Shown in pieces: positions 37,021 to 48,500 of a stretch of 64,000 nucleotides of DNA. The position numbers were made by a program, and so were the translations under genes. The stretch covers positions 3,365,245 through 3,429,244 of the forward strand of contig VZDJ01000052.1 in assembly GCA_008694505.1 (NCBI GenBank), read 5' to 3'. The DNA comes from Cyanoderma ruficeps. Lineage: Eukaryota; Chordata; Aves; Passeriformes; Timaliidae. How positions within the stretch are numbered: the stretch's first letter is position 1; each line of letters opens with the position of its first letter. The notes below the pieces were generated by a model. That model was not told the DNA's origin. It saw only the letters and a list, made by a program, of their open reading frames with translations, and searched no databases.

Positions 37021-37074
37021 TATTGTAGCGAGTTCATCCCAAAACTTCTGAGAACTGAACCAGCTCTGAGGAGA

Positions 37075-37134
37075 CTGAATTTAGATGCCCACCAAAGGTT
37101 CCTTTCAACTCAAATCATTTTACAAGACCATGAC
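37075..37134 (+). mobile_element. possible CR1 3' tail, opposite orientation
   Basis: A short segment with 'gatgcccaccaaaggttcct', 'ttcaactcaaatcatttta' and 'agaccatgac' resembles a decayed forward CR1 3' end. It lies just right of a reverse-oriented CR1 fragment, so the two together may be an inverted pair or an insertion beside an older copy. It is short and the match is loose. Confidence 0.4.
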
Positions 37135-39150
37135 AACCAGGACCATAATCCTGGCAAGATGCATTGCTGTGTTTTAGAAGAGGTTTCACAGCTGTTAGGA
37201 ACCACTTGAATCACTGTCTCCTTGCCCCATGGATTGACCTAGAGCTGGAGTTCAGAGAAACAGAAAATGCAGCTCTACAAGCCATTAGGGGGCTGCAGAG
37301 GAGGCTCCAGAGGATGCCAGGAGTGGATGCCAGAACACTGGAGGCAGGCTGAGTCTCTGGCTGGAGTGAGGATCAGCCTATGGCTCTGTCCTGAGGAACA
37401 CTTCATCCAGAGCTGGCCTTGGAGGCTGGGTGTTCATGGCAGAAGGCAGCTCAGGGCTGAGGCAGGGAGAAAGGCCAGAGGTACAACTGAGTTTTCAGAA
37501 AGCCAGGACTCAACAGAAGCTGTTTCTGCAAGAAAGTGCGCTTCAGGAATAGCTGACTTTTACAAGGATTTGAGATCCAGAACAGAAACATTCAAAGAAT
37601 GTGCATATATACCATTAGAACATTACTACAAGTCCCCAGTGGCTACAAAACTCACTGCCAAAAGACAAAAGATTTCTATTTCTGGTAATGTATTAGCCAA
37701 GTTAATTAACACAGGACTTTGTTATAATTGAAGGGTCTCAAACTGACCGATAATATTTGTGAAGGTTTCAAAACTTTCCATAGACCATAACATTTTTTTT
37801 AAAACCTTAAGAGAAATTATATGGAAGACATAAAAGGATATCTTAACTGAAAAGGTCAATGCTTGCAAATGACGAAATTAATAATTTAAAGTTGTCTGTG
37901 GGATGTAAGTTTGACCCTGTGGTACTGGTGCCCTATAATGATGTGCTCACACACTGGTTTTCAGGCTGTGTACCCTTAAACTTCTCGTGGTCCAGCTGTG
38001 TGGCATGGCCATGCTGTCCACACATCATGCACCTCTCATCATCAGCTGCCTTTTGCATTTTCTCCTCTTTGCTCCTGCTCCGCTCAATTAGCAGCCTGTG
38101 ACTAAACCATGCTCAGCAGTGAGCAAGAAGCCTCAAGTGAAAGGAAATTTGCCTTCAGATAAAGAAAAATGGGAAGAGTACCAGAGCGTCTAATGAGATA
38201 TATACATAAATAGGTCAGTATTTTATTGAATCACAAAGGAACATCCTTTGTAAAAGATTAAAAAAAAAAAAAAAGGAAAACTGGTAGTTCTCTTCTTTAG
38301 ATTCATGACCAGAATAGTAAAGTGGTGTCAAACATCACAGAGCATTTGGATGCACCCACTAATAAGCAATGGGGAGTTTTTCTAGGAGTCAGGTAGGACG
38401 AAGCAGTCAGATAATTAGTGAAAGAACTCTTTTATTGCCATCAACTATTGCTTCTGGTACAAAACTGAAAATTAAAAACAGCATTAGCTAGTCATTATTT
38501 TCATATCACTTCAGGAAGTCTGCAGGAGATACAACATTCCTTACTCAATGTACAAGTTCTCCAGACTTACTGAATAGGGATCACACCAGCATCTCAACTT
38601 TTCTAACAATAAAAATTTTCAAGAAAGGAAGTCCAAAAAATAGCAACTTTTATTCTCCCCCACTCATCCTTTCAATTTTTTTCTCTTTTTAAGTTTAATT
38701 TTACCTCTTTTCATGTTGCTACTGAAAAAAAAAAAAAAGAAAGGAAAACAAACACAAAAGGAATGGAGCAAAATTTAAACTCCATTCCTGTGCTTGGGAA
38801 CAAAACAATGCTTTGTGGCTTTAAACAACAATTTTCCTTCAGTGAGGAACTGGTGATCTTTCATGCAGGCGTAATACTTTGGAGTAAGGATTGCAATCAA
38901 ACAGAAGTGGAAAAAGAGAAGCAGCTGTTTTGTGAGAGCTCCCAGAAGCTGCTGGAGAACCTGCAGGGAGCTGCTGACCACCAGAGAACCTCTGAAGGCT
39001 CTCACTGCACTCACCTTGGAGCTCTGAAATCTCTACAACTCTCCTGAGCACACTCCAAATCAGAAATGAATTTGTACCTCCCCTTCCTCAGCAGAATAAA
39101 TCCAAAAAGTGTAGGGAAGCCATTGTAAAGCTGACATCAAATTCAACAAT

Positions 39151-39201
39151 ATTGAAATGATTTAATTCATATACACTATTGAAATTGTTTAATTCATAAA
39201 C
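39151..39201. repeat. imperfect 27-bp tandem duplication
   Basis: Two adjacent copies begin with ATTGAAAT at 39151 and 39178 and share TTTAATTCATA. Each carries an AT-rich homeodomain-like core. A few mismatches show that the duplication is not recent. Confidence 0.85.
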
Positions 39202-40441
39202 TTAAAATGCCCATGGTAATGCAGAGAGAAAAAGGGAGGCCAAATGACAACTGCACCAACCTCCAACCTGGATCCTCAGCAAGTGCCTCAAAGCCCTGTG
39301 GTGCCCCTATAAAGCCTCCAAGTTTCCTGGAGATTTGACTTCAACTATGTGGTTTCTAGGAAAAACATTGTTTTTTATTGCTCCTTTAGTAGCACCAGGA
39401 ACACAGAAAATAAACAGAGCTTTAGTATCTGCTTGAAAGAGGTTTAAGGTAAGGCTGTATTAATTATACAGAGCTTAAACAGCACTGACAAGATTTAAAA
39501 AGAATATACAACTCCCTGTAACAGACATTTTGAACTACGTGGTCAAATGAAGCCAGTGTTGACAGACACCAAACCTCCAACAAAGGTATTGTCCCCTTTT
39601 CTGGTGGCCAGCAATTCTGGCCAGCCCCAGAGAAAGGCTAATGTAGCTATTCTAATAGATCACTGTTCATATGGTTGAAGAGGTATCAAGCTCAGAAGCA
39701 AAGGCAGATGGATGCTTGTTCTCCCACAACAACCATTTCAGCCATCCTGCAGGGAGAGTGAGTCCAACAGAGAAGTCCATCAGCAGCAGTGTCATCCCAA
39801 ATCTCTACTCCCCTTCATGGCTCTCATTTTCCCTCTCACAAAGCAGCTCTTGAGTTCACCTGACACAAAGACACAATATTTGCTTTCTTTCTGCCTCTTC
39901 TAACACACCAATTTGTGGGGAAAGCTGCAGCCAGGTGGACTCAAGCCTGCCATGAGATCTCCAGCACACACCCTCTGGTGAAAATCCCAAATCACTCTGC
40001 TGAAAACAGCCAGACACTTCTGTGAGAGGCCAGGAGACCCAAGGGAATGACTCAATAACCCAGCTCACGTGGCACACGTACCCACTCAACTTCTTGCTCA
40101 ACAGGAGGAGCAGCAAACCCCAAGCAGAAGCTGATCATTAATCAGTCATTTCTTGACCAGGCTTGAAAAAAACAATCTACTCAATTAAAATGATGCAGTA
40201 GGCCCAGGGTTAATACTGGTTAGGAAAGGATTCAGTGGAAACCCTTGGAAGAGTTAGGTTGGTAACTGTAGAGCAAACCACAAACGGGTGACAGCCAGAA
40301 GTGAAGCACATTGATGTGTCACTGCTGCCCCATGGGTCACCAACTGGCAAAACAGATTTATGGTTGTGAATATGGTAATACAAAACCCACAGCAAGCCTG
40401 AGCTCTTGACTGTTCCCAGATATTACAATAGTGGAGACAGA

Positions 40442-40457
40442 AATAATAATAATAATA
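40442..40457. repeat. (AAT)n microsatellite
   Basis: About five AAT units, followed by interrupted A-rich sequence up to about 40475. Confidence 0.95.
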
Positions 40458-40800
40458 AAAATAACAATAAAGAAATCACTGCTTTTGAAATGTTTTCTTG
40501 ACCTGCACTAGCACCTCTCATTTTAATATTTATTTGTTGACTAAGAACAAGCATTGGAGAAAGAAATCATTCCTTGTGGGAAAAAAAAATACAAATAAAA
40601 TAATTTTCTCAGTGTTTCTGTGTAGCTGGTGGTTCTCCTCTTAAAACCAGAGGATTTCTGGGGAAGAGCAGAAGGGTCAGCCTAGAAGAAGGGTAGGAAT
40701 ACTGACGTCCCCTGTGTCAGGAGCTGCTGGTTCCAGAGGGGTCCCCCAAAATGAGGCGGGGGAGCTTTGCCAGCCCCCGCTGCTGCAGCCCCGCCCGCGG

Positions 40801-40815
40801 CCAACAGGTGGCGTC
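40801..40815 (+). promoter_or_regulatory. possible CTCF-binding site
   Basis: CCAACAGGTGGCGTC matches the CTCF core CCASYAGRKGGCRS at all but about two positions. It sits at the edge of a small GC-rich patch (40735-40820) in otherwise ordinary DNA. A CTCF boundary some 2.4 kb upstream of the dehydrogenase exon would be plausible. Motif only. Confidence 0.4.
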
Positions 40816-43100
40816 ACTGCATTCGTGATAAATGGCATTCACTAGGAAAAGGTAAGTTTTGTAAAATATTCCTTTCTTTTTAAGCCAAAAGCCCAAGGAA
40901 TCGAACAATTTTTTTTTTTTTTCTAGAAAAATGACCCTATATCTGAAGTGAAACGTCGCCATTGCGTGCACCCCACACAGAAACACACTTCCCCAGCTGT
41001 ATCGCCATGGAAGTCCAGTGAGGAAATAAATCTTCCAACTGGCATCACCCACAGGCAAAAGCTCAAACACCCGGGGCCAGCGAGGGAAGATTGGAGCCAG
41101 TGCCTCCACTCCCCTTCTCCTGCCTTTTGAGCTGACCTTTAGTCTCCAGTGTTTAGAGGAGCGTGGAGGCTTTTCATGCTCTGCCAGCACACCTAACAAG
41201 CAGGGTGTGCAAACTCATTGTTGACAGAGGCAGTACCTTGGGTTTTTCCTTTCTGGCAGCAAAAAGAACCATGGATCTTTTTTGGCCAGGACTGCAAGGA
41301 TACAGGAGGCTCAGGCTGCCCATTCAAAGCCTGGCACATATGGCCTCATCACCTTGCAGACAGGAGCTTGCCCTGCTCACACCTCAAGCTGGTGAGACAC
41401 ACCAGCCTGGGCAGGACCACCCACTCCTGCTGATCCATGGATGGGGAGGGCCAGTGCCACCCTCAGGCATGGCACCCACAGCTACTTCGTTTGCCACTCA
41501 CTCTCCCTGCCAAGTGTGGCAGCAGGGCCAGGGCTGTGCTGTCCTCACCAGAGGGGAGGGACTCGTGTGCTTTCCCAGCCCAGTCAGAACCGAGCACAGG
41601 CATTTGCAGTCATGCCTCCTGTGCCAGGAATAGGAATGATACCTCTTTCTGCTAAATAAGCACTGCAGGTAGTGCTTTTCCACCACAGATTCTTTGCAGG
41701 CCATGTCCTACTCCAGTCTCCTGGTGAGAAGGGCGTAAAGATTTGTAAAAGCTCTTGGGGAGTAAAATAAGCCCCCCAAATACACACAGCCCTGCTGCCT
41801 CTGGCTGCTGCTGAGCTGCTGGAAAGGAAATTGGATGCTACATCCCCTTGTCCACTCCAAAGAATGATCTGCATGTTTGTACACGCGCTGGGTGGGGTGC
41901 ACAACGTAGTTTTGGGGTGCAGCTGACAGCAACACCATCCCAAAAGCACCTGGAGCTGGGTGACTGTGGCAGCACAACACTATTGATCCACAGAATGGAT
42001 CTGCACGTTCGCACTGAGGATGAGCAAGGACAAGTAAAACGTGTGTGGGTCATGCTGACAGGATGTCCCACGCTCCCAGGGCCTTTCCAGTTGGAACAGG
42101 GAATGAACACAACTCCCGCCTGTAACACAATCACACCTTCTTAAGGGGGACCCTTAACATGGGCCCACACCAAAAATAAATGATAATTAAAAAATAGTAT
42201 TTGAAGAGCAGGTTCTGATGCCGAGGGTTTAGTGGTGATCAGCAGCACTTCCACCGTGACCAAGAAGGGACAGAAAGGCCTTGCCTCCAGCCTCAGTGAC
42301 AAAGCACAAGAAGAGCTGGCAGCGTCCCTCCTGACCCTCTTGTGGAGGCCAGCTGATCTTGATGATGCAGAATTCACCTTTGCTGGTCTCACTCCCAAAC
42401 CTACTGGGCTCTCCCAAATTCTGCAGAGGCTACAGCTGTAGCAGGGAGCACTGCTCTGTGCCCTGCAGTCAGAGGTAACTACACCCCGTGTCATGGCACT
42501 GCTCTGCCTGCCTGAGAAACAGCAGAACCCTCCCTTAAATCTTCGTTGTCATTAAAAAAAAGCTCTTTCTCCAGCACGCAGCTTGTTTCTTGTCTCTGAC
42601 TGGACTGGCACAGTCCCTGGAGCCCAGCAGCACAGTGCTCCCAGGGTGGTTTGTTTTACAGCACAACAAGAGCTGCTTACACAGGGCAGGGCTCTCGCTC
42701 CTGTGTCCCCTTGGGTCCCTGCCCAGACTCACCGAAACCTCCCGCGTTACAGCAGTAGGAGAGGCAAATTTAAGAACCTCAGAGTGCCAAGCATATATGG
42801 GGGATTATTTCAACTTCATGGTTTCCCAGTGCTATGCACACACTCCTTGAGAAATCCCTTAAAACCGTCTGCTTCCAAATAACCTATATACATCACTGGC
42901 CCCAAAGATGACACATGATGAAACAGCCTTACAAAACAAATCTTTATATTTCAGCCCAGCAGAACATCCAAGTGCACAGCGAAGCCAAGACAAATAGAGC
43001 GCTGCTTTTGCCTGAAAACCTACGTGGCTTGAAAATCCCCATTGTTGCTCTATCCCAGAAAATGATTCATCCTCCCCTCGGGGCTTTGCCTTGCCTCCGC

Positions 43101-43208
43101 ACATTTCGCAAGGCTCCTGGCTTTATAACAGCGTGCTGCACGTGGTGACTCCTGGCAGATTCCTCGGCTGGCTTGAGAGTGAGGAGGCAGCAGCTAATCC
43201 TCCTAACG
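43101..43208 (+). promoter_or_regulatory. putative promoter and 5' UTR of the SDR-like gene
   Basis: A TATA-like box (TTTATAACA, core at 43124-43128) lies 85 bp upstream of the first ATG. It is followed at 43139-43144 by the E-box CACGTG and preceded near 43104-43112 by the C/EBP-like word TTTCGCAAG. A start of transcription near 43150 would fit TATA spacing. As an alternative, a textbook 3' splice site (branch-like CTAAC, pyrimidine tract, TTGCAG) ends at 43226. If that is used, there is an upstream exon and the first ATG of the frame is lost. Confidence 0.5.
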
Positions 43209-43602
43209 ATGATTTTCCTCTTGCAGCATTTCATCCTGCTGGCCACAGACTTGGTGCTCGCCATGACCCTTTCCTGCTTCTTTTATGCCTTTGTGTGCGT
43301 TTCCGTTGCGTTCCTGACCTGCTGCGTTATCGTCTTCTCCTTCGGCACCGCAGAGAGGAGAGTTGATGTGAAAGGGAGAGCAATTGTAATTCTTGTGTCC
43401 AACAGTTCCATTGGGAGGATGTTTGCAAGGAACCTGGATAAAGCAGGTTTCGGGGTCTCTGCTGCACAGTGGTCTGCTCAAGAGGAGAGGACAGTGACAG
43501 AAGAGTGCTCATCGAACCAGGAGGTAGCCCAGCTCCACCTGACTGAAGATGAGTATGAGAAGACAGTGAAAACCTTCATAGAAAGCCACTTATCCCTGAA
43601 AG
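43209..43602 (+). CDS. first coding exon of an SDR9C / 17-beta-HSD2 / RDH-like short-chain dehydrogenase
   Basis: A 131-codon exon ends in phase 1 at a good donor (AAAG, then GTAACT). Related enzymes usually split here, just before the LWGLVNNAG motif. Residues 1-45 are very hydrophobic, with probably one or two membrane segments, as in microsomal 17-beta-HSD2 and retinol dehydrogenases. RRVDVKGRAIVIL (50-62) and MFARNLDKAGFGV (71-83) align with the family's 'VDQKAVLVT' and 'LAKHLDKLGF' blocks. The family acts on steroids or retinoids with NAD(P). Oddly, the TGxxxGxG cofactor motif is broken: L62 and V63 replace Thr and the first Gly, S67 replaces the second, and only G69 remains. The adenine-contacting Asp is replaced too (H110). 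The frame has no stop or frameshift. The start at 43209 has A at -3; Met19 at 43263 is an alternative. Later exons were not found. It may be a pseudoenzyme, a recently dead gene or a diverged paralogue. Confidence 0.7.
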
Positions 43603-45404
43603 GTAACTTTTGGGGCAAACTTGTGGATTGTGCCTACCGTAGAAATTAAAATGCACAAGATTTTGAGATCGTAGTTCGGAAAATGAGGAAGGCAGGAATG
43701 CTTTAGCAAACGGTAATAACACTCTAACTGCATTGCATTTTGTTGTGCAAAACAAAAATTTTGCTTTTTCCAGGGGAAAGAGCTTGCTTTGGTGGCTGTG
43801 AAAGGCCCCAGCAGACCCCAGTCCTTGAAGGAAGGCAAGGTAGGCCAAGGAATGAGGGGGAGAAGGTCCTATCAAGGCACAGAGGGCTGGACTTGCTCTG
43901 AGAAGAAAACACAGAAATGAACAAGGGGGAGCAAAGCCCAGACAATGATCTGAGGTGAAGGAATGCGTCTGATTTTTAACCTCTTCCAGATTAAAAAGGA
44001 ACCCAACTGTTCCCTGTTTACTTCTTGGCTGCTGTGGGATTCATTAGGGTCAGGTCAGAGTCTTTGTTTGGCAGGTTGGGATGATGTCTCTGAACCACGC
44101 TGCCATTGTTTCTGTGGGAATACAGGACTGAAAGCAGCCTGCAGAGCTCATCTGGAACAGCACGGGGCAAGTGTCCTGCTGAGGGGATGGCTGTAAGCAC
44201 TGCCAGGGAATGTCCCCAGTCCTACATGAAGGGTGTCAGTGGGAAGACTGGCTTATGCCCTGCTGAGTAACTCCTGGGATCCAGGAGTCTGTGTCCCCAC
44301 AGCCATCATTTTATACCTCTTGGGACTGGCTGAGAACTCAGCCTCAGCCATCAGGGCTGTACCCTCATGGCTACAGGGTTACAAGGGAAGAGGCCAAGCC
44401 CTCTCCTCCACTGGGAACCTCCCTAAGGGCCCTCTGAGCTGCAAAGCTCCCTCTGTTTCCCCATGCTGCCACCTTCCTTCTCCAGCTTCTCTGTCCCTCT
44501 CCTCCTTGCTCTTCTCTCTGTGGTGTCTCTGAGGCTCCCTTTGGGGTCTCCCCAGGGCAGCCTCTGCTCGCTCACACCGAGCTGAGATCTCAGAGAGCAT
44601 CCACATCTCCCCAGGACAAGTAAGACCCCGGGTACTGCTGCCCAGCACTGAAAGCTGTCTCTGTGCTCCCTGGCCCTGCAGAGGAAGGACATTTTGGAAG
44701 TCAGAGCAGACACCACAAAGCCTCCCATGCTGCAGACACCCTTCAGAGGGGTAGTAGGGAACCTTAGCCAGCACCTGCTGCTGGCTGCAGCTATTCAGGG
44801 CACAGTTCTCTCACATTGCTCTTGTCCTCAGAAGCACCCAGCAGACCAGCAGTGCCTGGGCAACTCTGCATGGCCCAGGATACATCCCCCAATTCACTGC
44901 CTGCCTGCAGGCTCCAGAAGTGGCTCCCTGCACACCAGCAGTGGGTTTCAGACTGAGTGCTCAGCTCTCTGCATGAGAATTTACATTCATTTACCATAGA
45001 GAAATTACTCTGGTAAAACTTTCTTGTGTGGACAAGGCCTAAAAGCTCCCCAAGCTGAGTATCAGCATAATCCTACTCTGGAAATGAACAACAGAGGCTT
45101 TCTTAACCAGTAATAATCTGTGGGAGCTGGTAATTTCTGTGGGACTGTGCTGTTCTAATTAAATGAGACTCTGGCACAGTGATACCTGTCTTTTTTTTGT
45201 TCTTGACTAGTTTGGCCCTGTGCTAGTTAAAGGCTTTTGCAGGTGTCATGTTTTGACAGGGTGATCTCTTGTAGGATCCATGAGCTTTTACATTTAGGAT
45301 CTCCTGCATAATATTCACATCACAGATCTGGATGTTGAAATGTATTTCCCAAGTGCTGACCCAATTGCATGGCAGATCAAAGCAGTATGTTGGGAAGGGA
45401 AAAA

Positions 45405-45475
45405 TAAAAGAAAAATAANAAATAAATAATAAAAAAAATAAAAGAAAAAAGAAAAAAATAAAAGAAAGAAAACCT
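45405..45475. repeat. A-rich low-complexity tract (AAAT/AAAG)n
   Basis: Mixed AAAT and AAAG units on the plus strand, with a single undetermined base at 45419. It is probably a decayed microsatellite or the poly-A remnant of an older insertion. Confidence 0.9.
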
Positions 45476-45828
45476 CACTGTTTACTTGGGTTTCTTTGTT
45501 AACAGTTTCGAGTGAGTGCTGATATTCATTTTACAAAATTTACTGTGATGTTTTTGGCATGGGTTAGGTGAACATGAACACTCACCACCAACTGACTGAT
45601 AATGAAAGAATTTAAATCAAATCAGAAGCCTACATTGGTGGGTCCCCACATGCAGTTTGGTCAGCAGGATCTGGACAAGGGCAGGAGAAGAGTTAGTGCT
45701 GTAGGGCAGAACCATTACACAATCTTCTCCATTTAAAACTTATCTTATGCACTTTATGTATGCAATTTTTAGTTTCTAAAGAAAGGAAACTTTGCTAAAT
45801 TTCATAGGTTTTGGTCTTTTTTTTAAAT

Positions 45829-45845
45829 ACTTGTCCCGGACAAGT
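45829..45845. promoter_or_regulatory. 17-bp palindrome resembling a p53-type response element
   Basis: ACTTGTCC and GGACAAGT are perfect inverted arms around one C. With flanking bases the two half sites, ATACTTGTCC and GGACAAGTAA, match RRRCWWGYYY at about 17 of 20 positions. The palindrome is followed directly by a repeat of AAGTAATT. It lies about 2.2 kb downstream of the SDR-like exon. It could equally be chance, since palindromes of this size are expected a few times in 64 kb. Confidence 0.3.
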
Positions 45846-46721
45846 AATTAAAGTAATTAAATAGAACATTTTAACCATTGTATCTTTGCTATTTTAAATA
45901 AAAAGATACTTGTTCTAGATAATCAAATCTTTTGGACTTCATCCTAAATGCCTTTCAAAGTAACACAGTGAAGACAGAATCCCCCAGTCATGGTTCCTTC
46001 TAGAATTAAAGCACTTATGACAGCTAAAGTAATGTGGTTTTTATTCTAGTACAGACCCAGCAACCCAAATTTTCAGGAAGGCTAGCACCTTTATCTTGCA
46101 GTGACTGTACAAATCAATAAGATGCTACCAGACCTAAGGAGAATGTAACAATGACACAGAGAAATGCAAGTCAGCCCTCCTCAAAATTCTTCCTTTGCTG
46201 TGTGACAGCTTAACTTGGTTCATAAAAAGCCTTTGCTTCTTCTGCCTTTTAGCCTTTGGTGCCTTTCAGTCAGATATCCCAACTTTGCCTGTGACCAAGA
46301 GGTCAAAGAGACAGAGGGAAAAAGATGAGAGAAGGAGTTTTATTGCTCACCTCCTGCAGCTGAGCTTCTGCTATCAGACATTGCAAGAGCTCTTGGCATC
46401 ACGTCCAAGCCCTCTGCGATGGAGCTGCTCGGGAGCTGCCGCGCCGTGTTGCGCTTCGGGCAGGTTGCCTGGGAATGCTGGCAACTGCCTCACGATTTTC
46501 AGGACTGACTGCAGGGAGGGTGGGGTAGGGCAAGGAGGAAAAAGTATAGAGATGGGCAAGACCCAACAGACAGCAACCTGACCTGACTCGGAAAGAGTTC
46601 AGACAAGCAGAGTGCTCATCTGGTTAACTGCTGGAGCCTCTGCTGCCACAGGACCTCGGGGTTCACCTGATCACACGCAAGAGTCACAGGGCTGAGCAAA
46701 ACCAGCACTGACTGTGCCAGA

Positions 46722-46890
46722 GGATCACACAATTGTTTGGGTTGGGAGAGGCCTTAAAGGTCATCTAGGTCCAACCCAAATGCCACAGGGAGGGACACCT
46801 TCCACCAGACCTGGTTGCTCAAAGCCCCATCCAGCCTGGCCCTGAACACTTCCAGGGATGAGGCATCCTCTGTAATTTCTCAGGTTCCCA
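46722..46890 (-). mobile_element. CR1 LINE, 3' end (5'-truncated)
   Basis: Plus-strand reading is the reverse complement of a CR1 3' terminus. 'gatcacacaattgtttgggt' is the tail side, then 'aggtcatctaggtccaaccc', 'acaccttccaccagacctg' and 'gccccatccagcctggccct'. The element therefore points left. Only about 170 bp remain. Confidence 0.92.
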
Positions 46891-47151
46891 CAGGAGAGAT
46901 GATCCTTGATGTGAGCAATGCCTCATGCTGGACAGTCTTCCTCTGTTCCTTCAGATCTCTGCTATGCTGAAGTTGCTTACAAGAGTTCTGTTGATTTTCA
47001 TTGGGTCAGGATTTCATTTCTTGTACCTGAGTCTCAGATAAGACCCAAAAACTGCTGGATTCTTTGGTACTTACCACCTTCCCTCTGTCCCTGTCTCTCA
47101 AAGAGGAAGGGCAATAACCTTTACACAAGCACAGCAATAACTGATGCAAAC

Positions 47152-47177
47152 TAATAATAATAATAATAATAATAATT
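47152..47177. repeat. (TAA)n microsatellite
   Basis: About 8.7 uninterrupted TAA units, enough to be length-polymorphic. Confidence 0.97.
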
Positions 47178-48229
47178 CCTAAATAATGTTAGGACCCGTG
47201 TCTGAAACATTCTCTCACCACCACACGTCACCATGATTTTTCAGAGCAGTAGCAAATGCGTGTTTCCAAGCCTTGTTCTGCAGGCTCCAAAGAGCCTGGA
47301 AAGAGCTACCCATGCAGACAGCCAGGCCAGTGGGAGATATTGGACTGTCATCCTTGGCCATCTGTCCTCATCTCCGTGTTGCCTTTGGCAAAGTGGCTCT
47401 CACGACCTCTCCTTAAATTCGTGCAGGCGAGATCACCTTATCATTTGATCATTTTAATGGGTGTGTTAAGTCGTGTTAATCCGGGTCATTACTTTCTTCC
47501 GTGCACCGTGGGACACTGCTGCAATGTCTGGGAGCAGAGCTGTGAGGGCAGCCACGCCAGCCTGGGCAGGTACAGCTAATCCTGGGCAAGGAGGGCTGTC
47601 CCCAGCTGCAATGCCTTGCTCAAGGCTGTGCACGGAGAGGCTGGCAGAGCTGCACAGAGCACTGAGCTCTCGAGGCTTCCAGCAGCCCCACAGTCTCCCC
47701 CTCTTCCAAAGGTCAAGCTGCCTTTGCAGTTCTGCTGTGCAGCAGGTAGCAGTGCTAGATGCTCTCCTGGTACTTCCCCTTGCCTTGCACCTCTCCTTCA
47801 GCATTCCCAGACTTTAGTTTGCCATACAGTTTAGTCCAGGAAGGCACTCTTAGGACAGAGATCCAGAAAGGAAGACCCTACAGTGTGGCTGAACAGGGAC
47901 AGAGGCATTGGAACTGCTGCCTTTTGTGGTGGACACACTGTAGAAACTCTTTTGCTTCCTAAGGCAACCACTGTGGTTGGCCAGGTTATTTGATCAGAAG
48001 GTAACCCTTACTCACTTCCCATGCTGTGCTTTCCTTGGGATAAAGGCAAGGCCACCCAGTCATTCCTGCACTCAGAGCAGAGAGAAAGTTCAGCTTTCTT
48101 TTGGAACAGTCTAGCTCTGTGCATGGCAAGAGCAGTTGTTCCCACAGCTGCAGAGATGGATTGAACAGATGCAATGATCATTGACTGCAATAAACTACAA
48201 GGGAGTAGGAATGAATAAAGCAAACAAAA

Positions 48230-48500
48230 TCATACACTCATGCAATTTTAAAGAGTGCTACATTATTTAACTTCGCTCAGCTACAACAACTGCAGGCCAC
48301 CTTGGATAAATCGGCACATTTTCCAAGCTGTAAACGACCACGCTTGGACTTAGGAGTGAAATGAATAATTTTTGCAGCTCTGCTTTTGTGCCTTTAATGG
48401 GGGTTATCCAGAAGTTTTTTGAAAACCTGGCTTGCAATTATATTGCCTTCCTTTCTCTTGGGAATTTATCAAAACGAGAGAAGCACTTTGATACAGCAGC
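48230..48500. promoter_or_regulatory. candidate conserved noncoding element
   Basis: CpGs are retained (AAACGACCACGCTTGG, AACTTCGCTCAG, AAACGAGAG) in AT-leaning DNA, with homeodomain-like words such as GCAATTATATTGCC. No coding frame or repeat signature is seen. Appearance only. Confidence 0.25.

Larger units (their letters stand above)
37135..43100. other. noncoding stretch with simple repeats and a possible CTCF site
   Basis: No gene is recognised. A 154-codon plus frame at 37267-37731 has no known domain. There is an imperfect 27-bp tandem duplication at 39151-39201, an (AAT)n microsatellite at 40442-40457, and A or T runs near 38263, 38726 and 40909. A GC-rich patch at 40735-40820 holds a CTCF-like word. 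Near 37283 a second, weaker CTCF-like word (CCATTAGGGGGCTG) occurs. Confidence 0.5.
43603..46721. other. presumed intron or flank of the SDR-like exon, noncoding
   Basis: I could not find a second dehydrogenase exon with an LWGLVNNAG-like or YxxxK-like motif. An acceptor near 46252 followed by an open frame in the right phase (beginning FGAFQSDIP) was considered and not accepted. The stretch holds an A-rich low-complexity tract at 45405-45475 with one N, and a 17-bp palindrome at 45829-45845. Confidence 0.5.

Noticed and set aside
37267..37731. 154-codon plus-strand frame
   Set aside because: Composition is moderately protein-like, but there is no domain, no promoter and no convincing splice context, and the length is expected by chance.
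46252..46581. Possible second exon of the SDR-like gene (FGAFQSDIPTLPVTK)
   Set aside because: The acceptor and phase fit, but the segment lacks the LWGLVNNAG motif and soon becomes basic and unlike any SDR.
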